Shown here one piece after another: positions 5,821 through 13,162 of a stretch of 17,210 bases of DNA. The notes under the pieces were generated by a model. That model saw only the letters and a program-made list of their open reading frames with translations, searched no databases and was not told where the DNA came from. Position numbers and translations under genes: made by a program. Each line of letters starts with the position of its first letter. Position 1 is the first letter of the stretch. The DNA comes from Bacteroides sp. (lineage in GTDB: Bacteria > Bacteroidota > Bacteroidia > Bacteroidales > Bacteroidaceae): NCBI GenBank assembly GCA_030529405.1, contig JAUMWZ010000012.1, positions 1,535-18,744 on the forward strand, in the 5' to 3' direction.

Positions 5821-8298
5821 ATGATATACCCTAATAACTTTGAGCAAAAAATAGGTTTCTCACAGATTAGAGAGATACTGAAAACATACTGCCTTAGCAA
5901 TCTTGGTAAAGAGCTTGTAGATGATATGTCTTTCTCTGACAAATACAACTGGATACACACTCAGCTAGTGCAGACAAAAGAGTTTGTGAAAATATTGCAA
6001 GAGGAAGAAAACTTCCCAAGTCAGTATTTTTTTGATATAAGAGAGCCGCTAAAGCGTATAAAAATAGAAGGTATGTATCTTGACGAACAAGAACTATTTG
6101 ATTTAAGACGTTCGCTCGATACTATATTCTCTATCGTATCATTCTTCAACAACAAAAAAGACGATGACGGCAATTCTAACTATCCTAGTGTAATGTCTTT
6201 GGTAGAAGGAGTAATAACATTCCCCGACTTTGTAAAGAGAATAGACACAATAATAGACAAATACGGGAAGATAAAAGACGGTGCATCGCCAGAACTAAGC
6301 AGAATAAGAAGGGAATTGTTTGCTACAACAAGCGGAATATCAAGATCGCTAAACAGCATACTAAGAACAGCACAAAGCGAAGGATATGTAGACAAAGATG
6401 CCACTCCTACAATGAGAGATGGCAGACTAGTTATACCTATATCGCCAGCACTAAAGCGAAAAATTAAAGGTATCGTACACGATGAGTCTGCAAGTGGTAA
6501 GACTGTATTTATTGAGCCAGCTGAGGTTGTAGAGGCAAACAATAAGATTAGAGAGTTAGAGAGTGCAGAACGCAGAGAGATTATAAGAATACTTACCGAG
6601 TTTTCTGACAAAGTAAGACCTCATATTGAAGATATATTGTTGTCTTATAAGTTCTTGGCTCAGATTGACTTTATTAGGGCTAAGGCTTCGTTCTCAATAG
6701 AGTCTGATGCTTGTATGCCTTATCTTGAAAACATTCCAATGATAAATTGGAAGAAAGCAATACACGTTTTGCTTAAAAAATCACTAGACAAGAGTGGCAA
6801 AAAGGTTGTGCCTTTAGACATAGAGTTAAATAGTAAGCAACGAATACTTATCATCTCGGGTCCAAATGCAGGAGGAAAGTCAGTCTGTCTAAAGACAGTT
6901 GGATTGCTACAATATATGCTTCAGTGCGGAATACACATTCCTGTGGACGAAAACAGTACTTCGGGAGTATTCTCACACATATTCATCGACATCGGAGATG
7001 AGCAATCTATCGAAGACGACCTAAGTACATATTCATCACATCTCACTAATATGAAGGTGATGATTAAGCATTCTGACGACAAAAGTCTTATTCTTATAGA
7101 TGAGTTTGGAGGAGGAACAGAACCACAAATAGGCGGTGCTATTGCCGAATCTGTTCTTAAACGTTTCAATGAGAAAAGAGCATTGGGAGTTATTACAACA
7201 CACTATCAGAACCTGAAACACTTTGCTGAAGACAACGAAGGAGTAGTGAATGGAGCTATGTTATACGACAGACACATGATGCAAGCACTCTTTCAACTTC
7301 AAATCGGTAATCCAGGAAGTTCTTTTGCAATAGAGATTGCCCGCAAAATAGGTCTACCAGAAGAAGTAATATCTGATGCAACAGAGATTGTAGGGATAAA
7401 CTATATCAACGCAGATAAGTATTTGCAAGATATAGTTAGAGATAAACGATATTGGGAGAATAAACGTCAGAGCATTAGACTAAAGGAAAAGAAGATGGAA
7501 GAAGTTATTGAAACTTATTCCAACGAAATAGAATCTCTGAAAAAACTAAAGAAAGAGGAGATTAAACAAGCTAAGGAACAAGCAAACAACATACTTAAAG
7601 AGGCAAATGCTAAGGTAGAAAACACAATTAGATTGATAAAAGAGGCACAGGCAGAAAAGGAGAAAACAAAGAAAGCACGTGCTGAATTATCACGTTTTAA
7701 GTCTGAAGTTATCGACTCTGATAATGATGATAGCGATATAAAAACACTTAGAAAAGGCTCTAAAAAAGATAAAAACAAGTTCGCAACAGATAATAAAAAG
7801 GTTGCAAACAGTATTATAAAGAAACCTACACCAATATCTGTGGGCGACCATGTAAAGATAAAAGGTCAAACAGCAGTAGGAGAGGTAACAGAGATTAAAG
7901 GCTCAAACGCAACCATATCATTCGGTTTCGTAAACACAAGAATAAAGATTGACAAGTTAGAGAGAACTAAACAACCAGCCGATAGCGGTATATCTAAGAA
8001 GTCGTCTTTTGTTACTTCGCAAACAACAGATAAAATATACGAGGCTAAACTGAACTTTAAGCAAGACATAGACGTTAGAGGTATGCGTGGCGATGAGGCT
8101 ATACAAACAGTTACTTACTTCATTGACGACGCAATACTTGTAGGTATGAGCCGAGTGAGAATACTACACGGAACGGGCACGGGAGCCTTACGCAAGATGA
8201 TAAGAGAGTATCTTTCTACTGTAAGCGGAGTAAAACACTTTGCTGATGAACATATAGACTTCGGCGGAGCAGGCATTACTGTAGTAGACTTGGAATAG
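5821..8298 (+). CDS. mutS2: Endonuclease MutS2 (MutS-like ATPase with Smr domain)
   Basis: The 825-residue protein has the full MutS2 layout: a MutS core and clamp region (about 1-320), an ABC-type ATPase with Walker A GPNAGGKS (347-354) and Walker B LIDEFGGGTEP (425-435), a long charged coiled coil (about 525-630), a small KOW/SH3-like beta domain (about 670-710), and a C-terminal Smr nuclease domain with DVRGMRG (751-757) and HGTGTGAL (783-790). Mismatch-recognition domain I of MutS is absent, as expected. MutS2 proteins act on branched DNA to limit recombination. In some bacteria they also act on collided ribosomes through the Smr domain; which role applies here is unknown. ATG at 5821 is the first start after an array and a hairpin. 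No perfect TAnnTTTG is visible upstream; TACACTTTG at 5772 has one base too many. The gene stands alone between two repeat arrays. Confidence 0.95.
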   Translation: MIYPNNFEQKIGFSQIREILKTYCLSNLGKELVDDMSFSDKYNWIHTQLVQTKEFVKILQEEENFPSQYFFDIREPLKRIKIEGMYLDEQELFDLRRSLDTIFSIVSFFNNKKDDDGNSNYPSVMSLVEGVITFPDFVKRIDTIIDKYGKIKDGASPELSRIRRELFATTSGISRSLNSILRTAQSEGYVDKDATPTMRDGRLVIPISPALKRKIKGIVHDESASGKTVFIEPAEVVEANNKIRELESAERREIIRILTEFSDKVRPHIEDILLSYKFLAQIDFIRAKASFSIESDACMPYLENIPMINWKKAIHVLLKKSLDKSGKKVVPLDIELNSKQRILIISGPNAGGKSVCLKTVGLLQYMLQCGIHIPVDENSTSGVFSHIFIDIGDEQSIEDDLSTYSSHLTNMKVMIKHSDDKSLILIDEFGGGTEPQIGGAIAESVLKRFNEKRALGVITTHYQNLKHFAEDNEGVVNGAMLYDRHMMQALFQLQIGNPGSSFAIEIARKIGLPEEVISDATEIVGINYINADKYLQDIVRDKRYWENKRQSIRLKEKKMEEVIETYSNEIESLKKLKKEEIKQAKEQANNILKEANAKVENTIRLIKEAQAEKEKTKKARAELSRFKSEVIDSDNDDSDIKTLRKGSKKDKNKFATDNKKVANSIIKKPTPISVGDHVKIKGQTAVGEVTEIKGSNATISFGFVNTRIKIDKLERTKQPADSGISKKSSFVTSQTTDKIYEAKLNFKQDIDVRGMRGDEAIQTVTYFIDDAILVGMSRVRILHGTGTGALRKMIREYLSTVSGVKHFADEHIDFGGAGITVVDLE

Positions 8299-8332
8299 CA
8301 CTTAACAAAACAGATAAATATAACGACATAAA

Positions 8333-8442
8333 AAACTATAAATAAACCAATTACAAACCATATATAATCTACTTGTAAACAATATATAGTTGACCTTCAA
8401 ATTATACACAGTTTACATCAAGACTATATATAATCTAAAAAC
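8333..8442. repeat. 22-bp phased repeat array, copy 4 (mutS2-sdaA gap)
   Basis: Five units begin at 8333, 8355, 8377, 8399 and 8421, each exactly 22 bp after the previous one. First halves: aaactataaata, aaaccatatata, aaacaatatata, aaattatacaca, agactatatata. No two units are identical. The 181-bp gap that holds them has no clear promoter or terminator, and the rest of the gap is AT-rich sequence without a recognisable feature. Confidence 0.87.
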
Positions 8443-8479
8443 AGAACAGTAAGAGATTAAGACTAATAAATACACTACT

Positions 8480-9685
8480 ATGAAATCAATAAAGGAATTA
8501 TATAGAATTGGCATAGGTCCTTCAAGCAGTCACACAATGGGACCACGCAACGCAGCAGAGAAGTTTCTGAGCAAGCACCAAGACATAAAGAAGTTTAGAG
8601 TAACATTATACGGAAGTTTGGCGGCAACAGGTAAAGGACACATGACAGATGTTGCTATCATAGACACATTAAGCAAATCGGCAGAGGTTGAAATCATTTG
8701 GCGACCAAAGGTGTTCTTATCTTTCCACCCAAATGGTATGAAGTTTGAGGCAATAGCAGACAACGGACTTGTTGTAGACACTTGGATTGTTTACAGTATA
8801 GGCGGAGGTGCCTTGGCAGAAGAAGGCGAAGCAAATTCAGATACTCCTCACGTTTATAGTATGGGTACTATGACAGAGATATTAGACTGGTGCAAAAAGA
8901 GCGGAAAGAATTATTGGGAATACGTTCAAGAATGCGAAGAAAGCGATATATGGGACTATCTTAGCGAGGTGTGGAAAACTATGCAAGAGGCTATACAAAG
9001 AGGACTTGAAACCGAAGGTGTACTACCCGGAGAGCTAAACCTAAGAAGAAAAGCATCGACATACTACATCAAGGCAACGGGTTTTAAGCAGACACTTCGT
9101 TCAAGAGGGTTGGTATTTGCTTATGCACTAGCCGTTAGTGAGGAAAACGCATCTGGAGGAAAGATAGTTACAGCACCTACATGTGGCTCGTGTGGTGTTA
9201 TTCCTGCCGTTCTTTACCATCTACAAAAGAGCAGAGAGTTCAGCGATATGAGAATATTGAGAGCATTGGCAACAGCTGGTCTTGTAGGTAACATTGTGAA
9301 ACATAACGCATCAATCTCAGGTGCAGAAGTAGGCTGTCAAGGCGAAGTTGGTGTTGCTTGTGCTATGGCATCAGCTGCATCTAATCAGTTATTCGGCGGA
9401 AGTCCCGCACAAATTGAATATGCTGCTGAAATGGGATTAGAACACCACTTGGGTATGACGTGCGACCCTGTGTGCGGACTTGTTCAGATTCCTTGTATAG
9501 AACGTAATGCGTATGCGGCAGCACGTGCTTTAGATGCGAACATATATTCAGCCTTTACAGACGGAACACATAGAGTTTCTTTCGATAAAGTGGTGCAAGT
9601 GATGAAGCAAACAGGTCATGACCTACCGTCGCTATATAAAGAAACCAGCGAAGGTGGATTGGCAAAAGACTATCAACAGATGTAG
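8480..9685 (+). CDS. sdaA: L-serine dehydratase (L-serine ammonia-lyase), iron-sulfur type, single chain
   Basis: The 401-residue enzyme deaminates L-serine to pyruvate and ammonia in the cytoplasm. The small (beta) domain comes first, with IGPSSSHTMGPRNAA at residues 12-26. The large (alpha) domain from about 165 carries TAPTCGSCG (231-239), SISGAEVGCQGEVG (278-291) and CDPVCGLVQIPC (328-339). Cysteines 235, 238, 286, 328, 332 and 339 include the ligands of the oxygen-sensitive 4Fe-4S cluster. Both domains are in one chain (type II layout), as in Bacteroidales and E. coli, rather than split into SdaAA and SdaAB. At 401 residues it is shorter than the E. coli enzymes but complete. The ATG at 8480 gives the conserved N-terminus MKSIKELYRIGIG. 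It stands alone, flanked by long repeat-bearing gaps. Confidence 0.94.
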   Translation: MKSIKELYRIGIGPSSSHTMGPRNAAEKFLSKHQDIKKFRVTLYGSLAATGKGHMTDVAIIDTLSKSAEVEIIWRPKVFLSFHPNGMKFEAIADNGLVVDTWIVYSIGGGALAEEGEANSDTPHVYSMGTMTEILDWCKKSGKNYWEYVQECEESDIWDYLSEVWKTMQEAIQRGLETEGVLPGELNLRRKASTYYIKATGFKQTLRSRGLVFAYALAVSEENASGGKIVTAPTCGSCGVIPAVLYHLQKSREFSDMRILRALATAGLVGNIVKHNASISGAEVGCQGEVGVACAMASAASNQLFGGSPAQIEYAAEMGLEHHLGMTCDPVCGLVQIPCIERNAYAAARALDANIYSAFTDGTHRVSFDKVVQVMKQTGHDLPSLYKETSEGGLAKDYQQM

Positions 9686-9769
9686 TAAATAAAGACGAAA
9701 GATATTCAGACTAAAACAAGCTGTATAAGATAGGTTGCCAATACAAATAATACTACTACGTCAAGATGT

Positions 9770-9791
9770 CTTCGTTTCAGTTAAAACGAAG
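9770..9791. other. Perfect 8-bp hairpin downstream of sdaA
   Basis: CTTCGTTT (9770-9777) pairs with AAACGAAG (9784-9791) around a 6-nt loop, CAGTTA. No T-run follows on either strand, so it is not a canonical terminator. It lies 85 bp after the sdaA stop. Confidence 0.5.
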
Positions 9792-9848
9792 TGAAAGAAT
9801 CGAACAGAGATAGGCATTTAAGTTTTAATCCATCTACAATTAAGAAAC

Positions 9849-9914
9849 AAACTGTATATAGTTGATTTTTAATTTATATATAGTCTAACTCTAAACAATA
9901 TATTGTTTGAAAAG
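9849..9914. repeat. 22-bp phased repeat array, copy 5 (sdaA-pncB gap)
   Basis: Three units begin at 9849, 9871 and 9893 (aaactgtatata, aatttatatata, aaacaatatatt). The last contains AAACAATATATTGTTT (9893-9908), a perfect 16-bp palindrome that differs from the ideal AAACTATATATAGTTT by a symmetric pair of changes. A weak in-phase block follows to 9936. The 386-bp gap also holds two hairpins and the pncB promoter; 9686-9769 and 9792-9848 show nothing recognisable. Confidence 0.82.
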
Positions 9915-9963
9915 ACAAAATCTATGTGTCTGAAAATAAGATAGAACAATCTGTTTAACATAG

Positions 9964-10004
9964 AGCCTCACATAATGAAAAAACAATCATTAGTGGGGCT
10001 TTTT
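9964..10004 (+). terminator. Strong intrinsic terminator
   Basis: AGCCTCAC then TAATGA (9964-9978, with one bulged A at 9972) pairs with TCATTA then GTGGGGCT (9987-10000) around an 8-nt A-rich loop. There are 14 pairs, one of them G-U, followed directly by a T-run (10000-10004). It is the best terminator in the window and points along +. It lies about 280 nt beyond the sdaA stop and about 25 bp before the pncB promoter box. Confidence 0.85.
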
Positions 10005-10028
10005 CTCATACAATACAAAACAAAAGAG

Positions 10029-10036
10029 TATTTTTG
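10029..10036 (+). promoter_or_regulatory. Bacteroidetes-type -7 element for pncB
   Basis: TATTTTTG matches TAnnTTTG perfectly. No TTG is visible at -33; the region there is the tail of the terminator. Transcription would begin near 10043, about 29 nt before the pncB ATG. Confidence 0.65.
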
Positions 10037-10045
10037 CATAGCAAC

Positions 10046-10075
10046 ATGGCAAACCTTAAATATAAGAAAGTATGA
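10046..10075 (+). CDS. Possible 9-residue leader ORF overlapping the pncB start
   Basis: ATG at 10046 opens MANLKYKKV and ends in TGA at 10073-10075, overlapping the pncB ATG (10072) as ATGA. Such overlaps allow translational coupling. The ATG lies only about 3 nt from the predicted transcription start, and a 9-codon frame can occur by chance, so this is weak. Confidence 0.2.
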   Translation: MANLKYKKV

Positions 10076-11241
10076 TAATCACTACCTTATTAGATACAGA
10101 CCTTTATAAGTTCACAACATCATACGCATATATCAAACTGTTTCCACAAGCTGTTGGAATGTTTAGCTTTACAGATAGAAACAACGAAGATTATGACGAT
10201 GAATTCATCTCACAACTGAATAAAGAAATAGACAGCCTATGCAGCGTGCAACTAACAGAAAGTGAGCTGGAATATATGTGTGCCAACTGCAGGTTTCTTC
10301 CTCGAGTGTACTGGGAATGGCTTTCGTCTTTCAAATTTGATAGAAGCAAAATAGAACTAAGGTTAGACGAAGAACGACATCTGCACATAACTGTCAGTGA
10401 CTATCTTTATAAAGCAACTCTATATGAGGTGCCTATTCTGGCAATAGTATCTGAATTGAAAAACAAATATCATGGCAACAAGTATGATGTAAAGAATATT
10501 GAGAAGAAACTAATCAGTAAACTGGAAATATCTAACGACAATGCACTCTCATTCTCTGAATTTGGCACAAGAAGAAGATTCTCTGCTGATGTTCAAGACA
10601 AGGTTATAAGCTACATAAAAGATAATGCGAGATACTGCAACGGAACATCAAACTGTAAGTTCGCTATGAAGTATGGAATGAAGATGATGGGTACACACCC
10701 GCATGAATGGTTTATGTTTCATGGCGCGCAGTTCGGATATAGACACGCAAACTATATGGCGTTAGAAAATTGGGTAAACGTGTATGACGGCGACTTGGGT
10801 ATTGCTTTGTCTGACACATATACTACCGACATTTTCCTATCAAACATAAGTCGTAAGCAAGCTAAACTTTTTGATGGAGTGAGATGTGATTCTGGCAACG
10901 AATTTGAATTTATAGATAAGCTAATAAACAGATATAAAGAACTAGGAATAGATTCTACAACCAAAACAATAGTATTCAGCAACGCCTTAGACTTTGAAAA
11001 GGCTCTTGAGATACAGAATTATTGCAAAGGAAAGATACGATGCTCATTCGGAATAGGAACTAACCTCACTAACGACACGGGGTTCAAACCATCTAACATT
11101 GTGATGAAGTTAATTAAGTGCAAAATGAACCCTAATCAAGAGTGGAGAGATTGCATAAAGATTTCTGATGACATAGGAAAACAAAGTGGTAGCGATGAGG
11201 AAATGAAAACTTTCATGTATGCATATAACACTCATCTGTAA
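10072..11241 (+). CDS. pncB: Nicotinate phosphoribosyltransferase
   Basis: The 389-residue enzyme joins nicotinate and phosphoribosyl pyrophosphate to give nicotinate mononucleotide, with ATP hydrolysis, in the NAD salvage pathway. It shows the N-terminal LLDTDLYKFTTSYAYI (residues 6-21), the FGTRRRFS block (164-171) and GTHPHEW (207-213), where His211 aligns with the phosphorylated histidine of the E. coli enzyme (GTQAHEW). DGVRCDSG (268-275) and FSFGIGT-like CSFGIGTNLTND (324-335) form the phosphate-binding part. Length fits the PncB family. The start at 10072 (MIITTLLDTDLYKF) matches the family and is 29 nt downstream of a predicted transcription start. A small membrane-protein gene follows after 48 bp. 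Confidence 0.94.
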   Translation: MIITTLLDTDLYKFTTSYAYIKLFPQAVGMFSFTDRNNEDYDDEFISQLNKEIDSLCSVQLTESELEYMCANCRFLPRVYWEWLSSFKFDRSKIELRLDEERHLHITVSDYLYKATLYEVPILAIVSELKNKYHGNKYDVKNIEKKLISKLEISNDNALSFSEFGTRRRFSADVQDKVISYIKDNARYCNGTSNCKFAMKYGMKMMGTHPHEWFMFHGAQFGYRHANYMALENWVNVYDGDLGIALSDTYTTDIFLSNISRKQAKLFDGVRCDSGNEFEFIDKLINRYKELGIDSTTKTIVFSNALDFEKALEIQNYCKGKIRCSFGIGTNLTNDTGFKPSNIVMKLIKCKMNPNQEWRDCIKISDDIGKQSGSDEEMKTFMYAYNTHL

Positions 11242-11289
11242 ATATTTAGAAAGTATTAGTTCTACAAACAATAGAAAAAATCAATAGAA

Positions 11290-11463
11290 ATGAAAAGAAA
11301 ATTATCAAGAACACAGATAGTTTGCATAGCATTACTTTGGCTAGGATTATGCTACTTGGTGCTGACAAATGCAAAGAAAATAGACGGAATAACAATCGTC
11401 ACACTCATTATGTCTGCTGCACTAGTGTTCATTCCTATATACAAATCTATCAAGAATAAATAG
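11290..11463 (+). CDS. Small membrane protein of 57 residues, unknown function
   Basis: ATG at 11290 opens a 57-residue frame ending TAG at 11461-11463. It begins MKRKLSRTQ, then has a hydrophobic segment (about residues 10-26, IVCIALLWLGLCYLVLT), a short polar hinge (NAKKIDG) and a second hydrophobic segment (about 32-50), ending in a basic tail (YKSIKNK). This is a credible two-helix inner-membrane protein with both ends inside by the positive-inside rule. It starts 48 bp after pncB with no terminator between, so it is probably on the same transcript. I do not recognise the family. A nicotinate-related role would be pure inference from position. Confidence 0.6.
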   Translation: MKRKLSRTQIVCIALLWLGLCYLVLTNAKKIDGITIVTLIMSAALVFIPIYKSIKNK

Positions 11464-11518
11464 GGGGCACTTGTAAATAGGTTTTATAGCGTTTGGAGAA
11501 TAAAAATAATCCACAAAC

Positions 11519-11628
11519 TAAGTATATATAATTGAAATCTAATTTGTATATACTCAATTTGTGGGTTATATATAATCTGGTTATAAACTATATACAGTTT
11601 GAAAACTAACTGTATACGGTATTAAAAT
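11519..11628. repeat. 22-bp phased repeat array, copy 6 (convergent gap before fucP 3' end)
   Basis: Five units begin at 11519, 11541, 11563, 11585 and 11607 (taagtatatata, aatttgtatata, gggttatatata, aaactatataca, taactgtatacg), all in exact 22-bp phase. Two stems overlap it: 11511-11528 with 11547-11564 (16 of 18 positions pair), and TATACAGTT (11591-11599) with AACTGTATA (11608-11616), 9 bp with an 8-nt loop. This array lies between two gene ends rather than at a promoter. Confidence 0.85.
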
Positions 11629-11636
11629 CAACTAAG

Positions 11637-11657
11637 ATAGACTTTCTGTAAGTCTAT
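11637..11657 (-). terminator. 8-bp hairpin just after the fucP stop
   Basis: ATAGACTT (11637-11644) pairs with AAGTCTAT (11650-11657) around TCTGT. It begins 7 nt beyond the fucP stop on the minus strand. The stem is perfect but AT-rich, and the sequence after it (CTTAGTTGATTTTAA on the minus strand) has only a weak T-run, so its terminator role is uncertain. Confidence 0.45.
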
Positions 11658-11664
11658 TATCAGC

Positions 11665-12882
11665 CTATCTCTTATACAATAATCCTGCAAAAAGATATAT
11701 TATAACAAAGCAAGACAGGGGAACAACGAAAGCCAGTGCCATTGAATAGTTATCGGCTATACTTCCCATTACATACGGAGCAATTGCACCTCCAACAATG
11801 CTCATAATAAGTATCGAACTGCCGAGCTTTCTTTTACCTTTGGCTCCACGAAGTGATAGAGAGAAGATTGTAGGAAACATAATACTCTCGAACAAATAGC
11901 ACAAAAACAGTGCTATGCATGATAAAATTCCTATGTTAGCAACCACAATAACCATCGAAACTATTGCGCCTAAGGCGCAAATAGTCAATAGCTTTATTGG
12001 AATAATGTATTGCATTATCCAGCTACCGAGCATTCTGCCGAGCATAAACAAGCCCATACCACCGAAAGATAGTATAACAGATGCCGACTTAGCATCTATA
12101 CCTATGTTCAAGTCTGTTACATAGTTTATGAAGAAACTGTTTATACCTGTCTGTGCAGCAACGTATGCAAAGAGTGCAACAACACCAAGAACAAAATTAG
12201 AATTGCGTATGAGTGAATTGCTAGCGCATTCACAGTTTGTTTCTAGGTTATCCTCAATTTCTGGTAGTTTTATTCTACTGAACACGATAGCAACCAACAA
12301 TACTAATGCCCCAATAATAGCATAAGGAGTTGAAAGATTACTTTCTCCCTCGCCAAATACAAACATTCCGCCTACTAACGGCCCTAAAATCCAGCCCAAT
12401 CCATTAAAGGACTGTGAAATATTTATTCTTCTTTCTCCACTATTTTCATCGCCAAGAACTGTTACATAGGGGTTTGCTGCTGTTTCTAAACAAGTTAGTC
12501 CACACCCAATAATAAAAAGACATAGAAGAAAGAAGTTAAAGGTATTTATTCCTTCTGCTGGTATAAAAAGCAACGCCCCTATACCATAGAGTAGTAAACC
12601 TATTATCACTCCTATCCTATATCCCCATTTTGAGATTATAAATCCTGCAGGCAAAGCCATAAGGAAATATCCGCCATATACCACTGCTTGAATCATTCCA
12701 GACTGCGCCTTCGTTATACTAAAAGAGTCTTGAAAGTGTTTGTTAAGTACATCGAGAATACTGTGCGCAAATCCCCACAAGAAAAATAAGGTTGTTACTA
12801 TGATAAAAGGGAAAAGAAAGTTTTCTCCCTTCCTTGAAATAAATATGGACTTTGAACTTTTTATTTCTTTGTTACTAAGCAT
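11665..12882 (-). CDS. fucP: L-fucose:H+ symporter, major facilitator family
   Basis: This 405-residue inner-membrane transporter imports L-fucose with a proton. About twelve hydrophobic segments run from residue 24 to the end. The N-terminal block LFFLWGFAHSILDVLNKHFQ and CGLTCLETAANPY (127-139) are hallmarks of the FucP branch; Asp44 and Glu133 line up with the E. coli FucP proton-coupling residues Asp46 and Glu135. Related members take up glucose or galactose (GluP), so substrate choice rests partly on context: fkp, which phosphorylates L-fucose, lies directly upstream on the same strand. The gap to fkp is 280 bp with a repeat array and a hairpin, so fucP may have its own promoter. The only candidate -7 box is imperfect (TAAAATTG, minus strand, 12914-12921). 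ATG at 12882 is the start. Confidence 0.9.
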   Translation of the reverse strand: MLSNKEIKSSKSIFISRKGENFLFPFIIVTTLFFLWGFAHSILDVLNKHFQDSFSITKAQSGMIQAVVYGGYFLMALPAGFIISKWGYRIGVIIGLLLYGIGALLFIPAEGINTFNFFLLCLFIIGCGLTCLETAANPYVTVLGDENSGERRINISQSFNGLGWILGPLVGGMFVFGEGESNLSTPYAIIGALVLLVAIVFSRIKLPEIEDNLETNCECASNSLIRNSNFVLGVVALFAYVAAQTGINSFFINYVTDLNIGIDAKSASVILSFGGMGLFMLGRMLGSWIMQYIIPIKLLTICALGAIVSMVIVVANIGILSCIALFLCYLFESIMFPTIFSLSLRGAKGKRKLGSSILIMSIVGGAIAPYVMGSIADNYSMALAFVVPLSCFVIIYLFAGLLYKR

Positions 12883-12990
12883 TTTATATTTGTTTATTGT
12901 TTGTTCTGTTTATCAATTTTATAGAAATATCATCGAGAATAATATGTAAATATGCAGTCTTTACTAAGTACTTATAAACAGCATAGAAAA

Positions 12991-13100
12991 TTCTTATATA
13001 TTACTATCGGATAAACTATATATAACTTATACCTAGACTGTATATAACCATTTTTCAAACCATATACAAACAAAAAGTAAGTTGTATATGGTTTGCAATT
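12991..13100. repeat. 22-bp phased repeat array, copy 7 (fkp-fucP gap)
   Basis: Units begin at 12991, 13013, 13035, 13057 and 13079 (ttcttatatatt, aaactatatata, agactgtatata, aaaccatataca, aagttgtatatg) in exact 22-bp phase. The last two are inverted complements of each other and make a perfect hairpin. The rest of the 280-bp gap (12883-12990, 13101-13162) is AT-rich. It holds a short direct repeat, ATTATCAG at 13106 and 13117, and nothing else recognisable. Confidence 0.85.
13056..13095 (-). other. Perfect 14-bp hairpin made of two adjacent repeat units
   Basis: CAAACCATATACAA (13056-13069) pairs without mismatch with TTGTATATGGTTTG (13082-13095) around a 12-nt loop. It lies about 70 bp past the fkp stop in the direction of fkp transcription, so it could mark the 3' end of the fkp mRNA. 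No T-run follows, so a stability or processing role is as likely as termination. Confidence 0.55.
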
Positions 13101-13162
13101 CATAAATTATCAGACGATTATCAGAGCATAAAAACTTACTATCCCAATTATAGCTTTTTGCA

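Noticed and set aside
12914..12921. TAAAATTG (minus strand) as the fucP promoter
   Set aside because: One mismatch to TAnnTTTG and no TTG at the right distance; mentioned under fucP but not called as a feature.
13106..13124. Direct repeat ATTATCAG twice, 11 bp apart, after fkp
   Set aside because: Only two short copies in AT-rich sequence, with no third copy or known site; likely chance.
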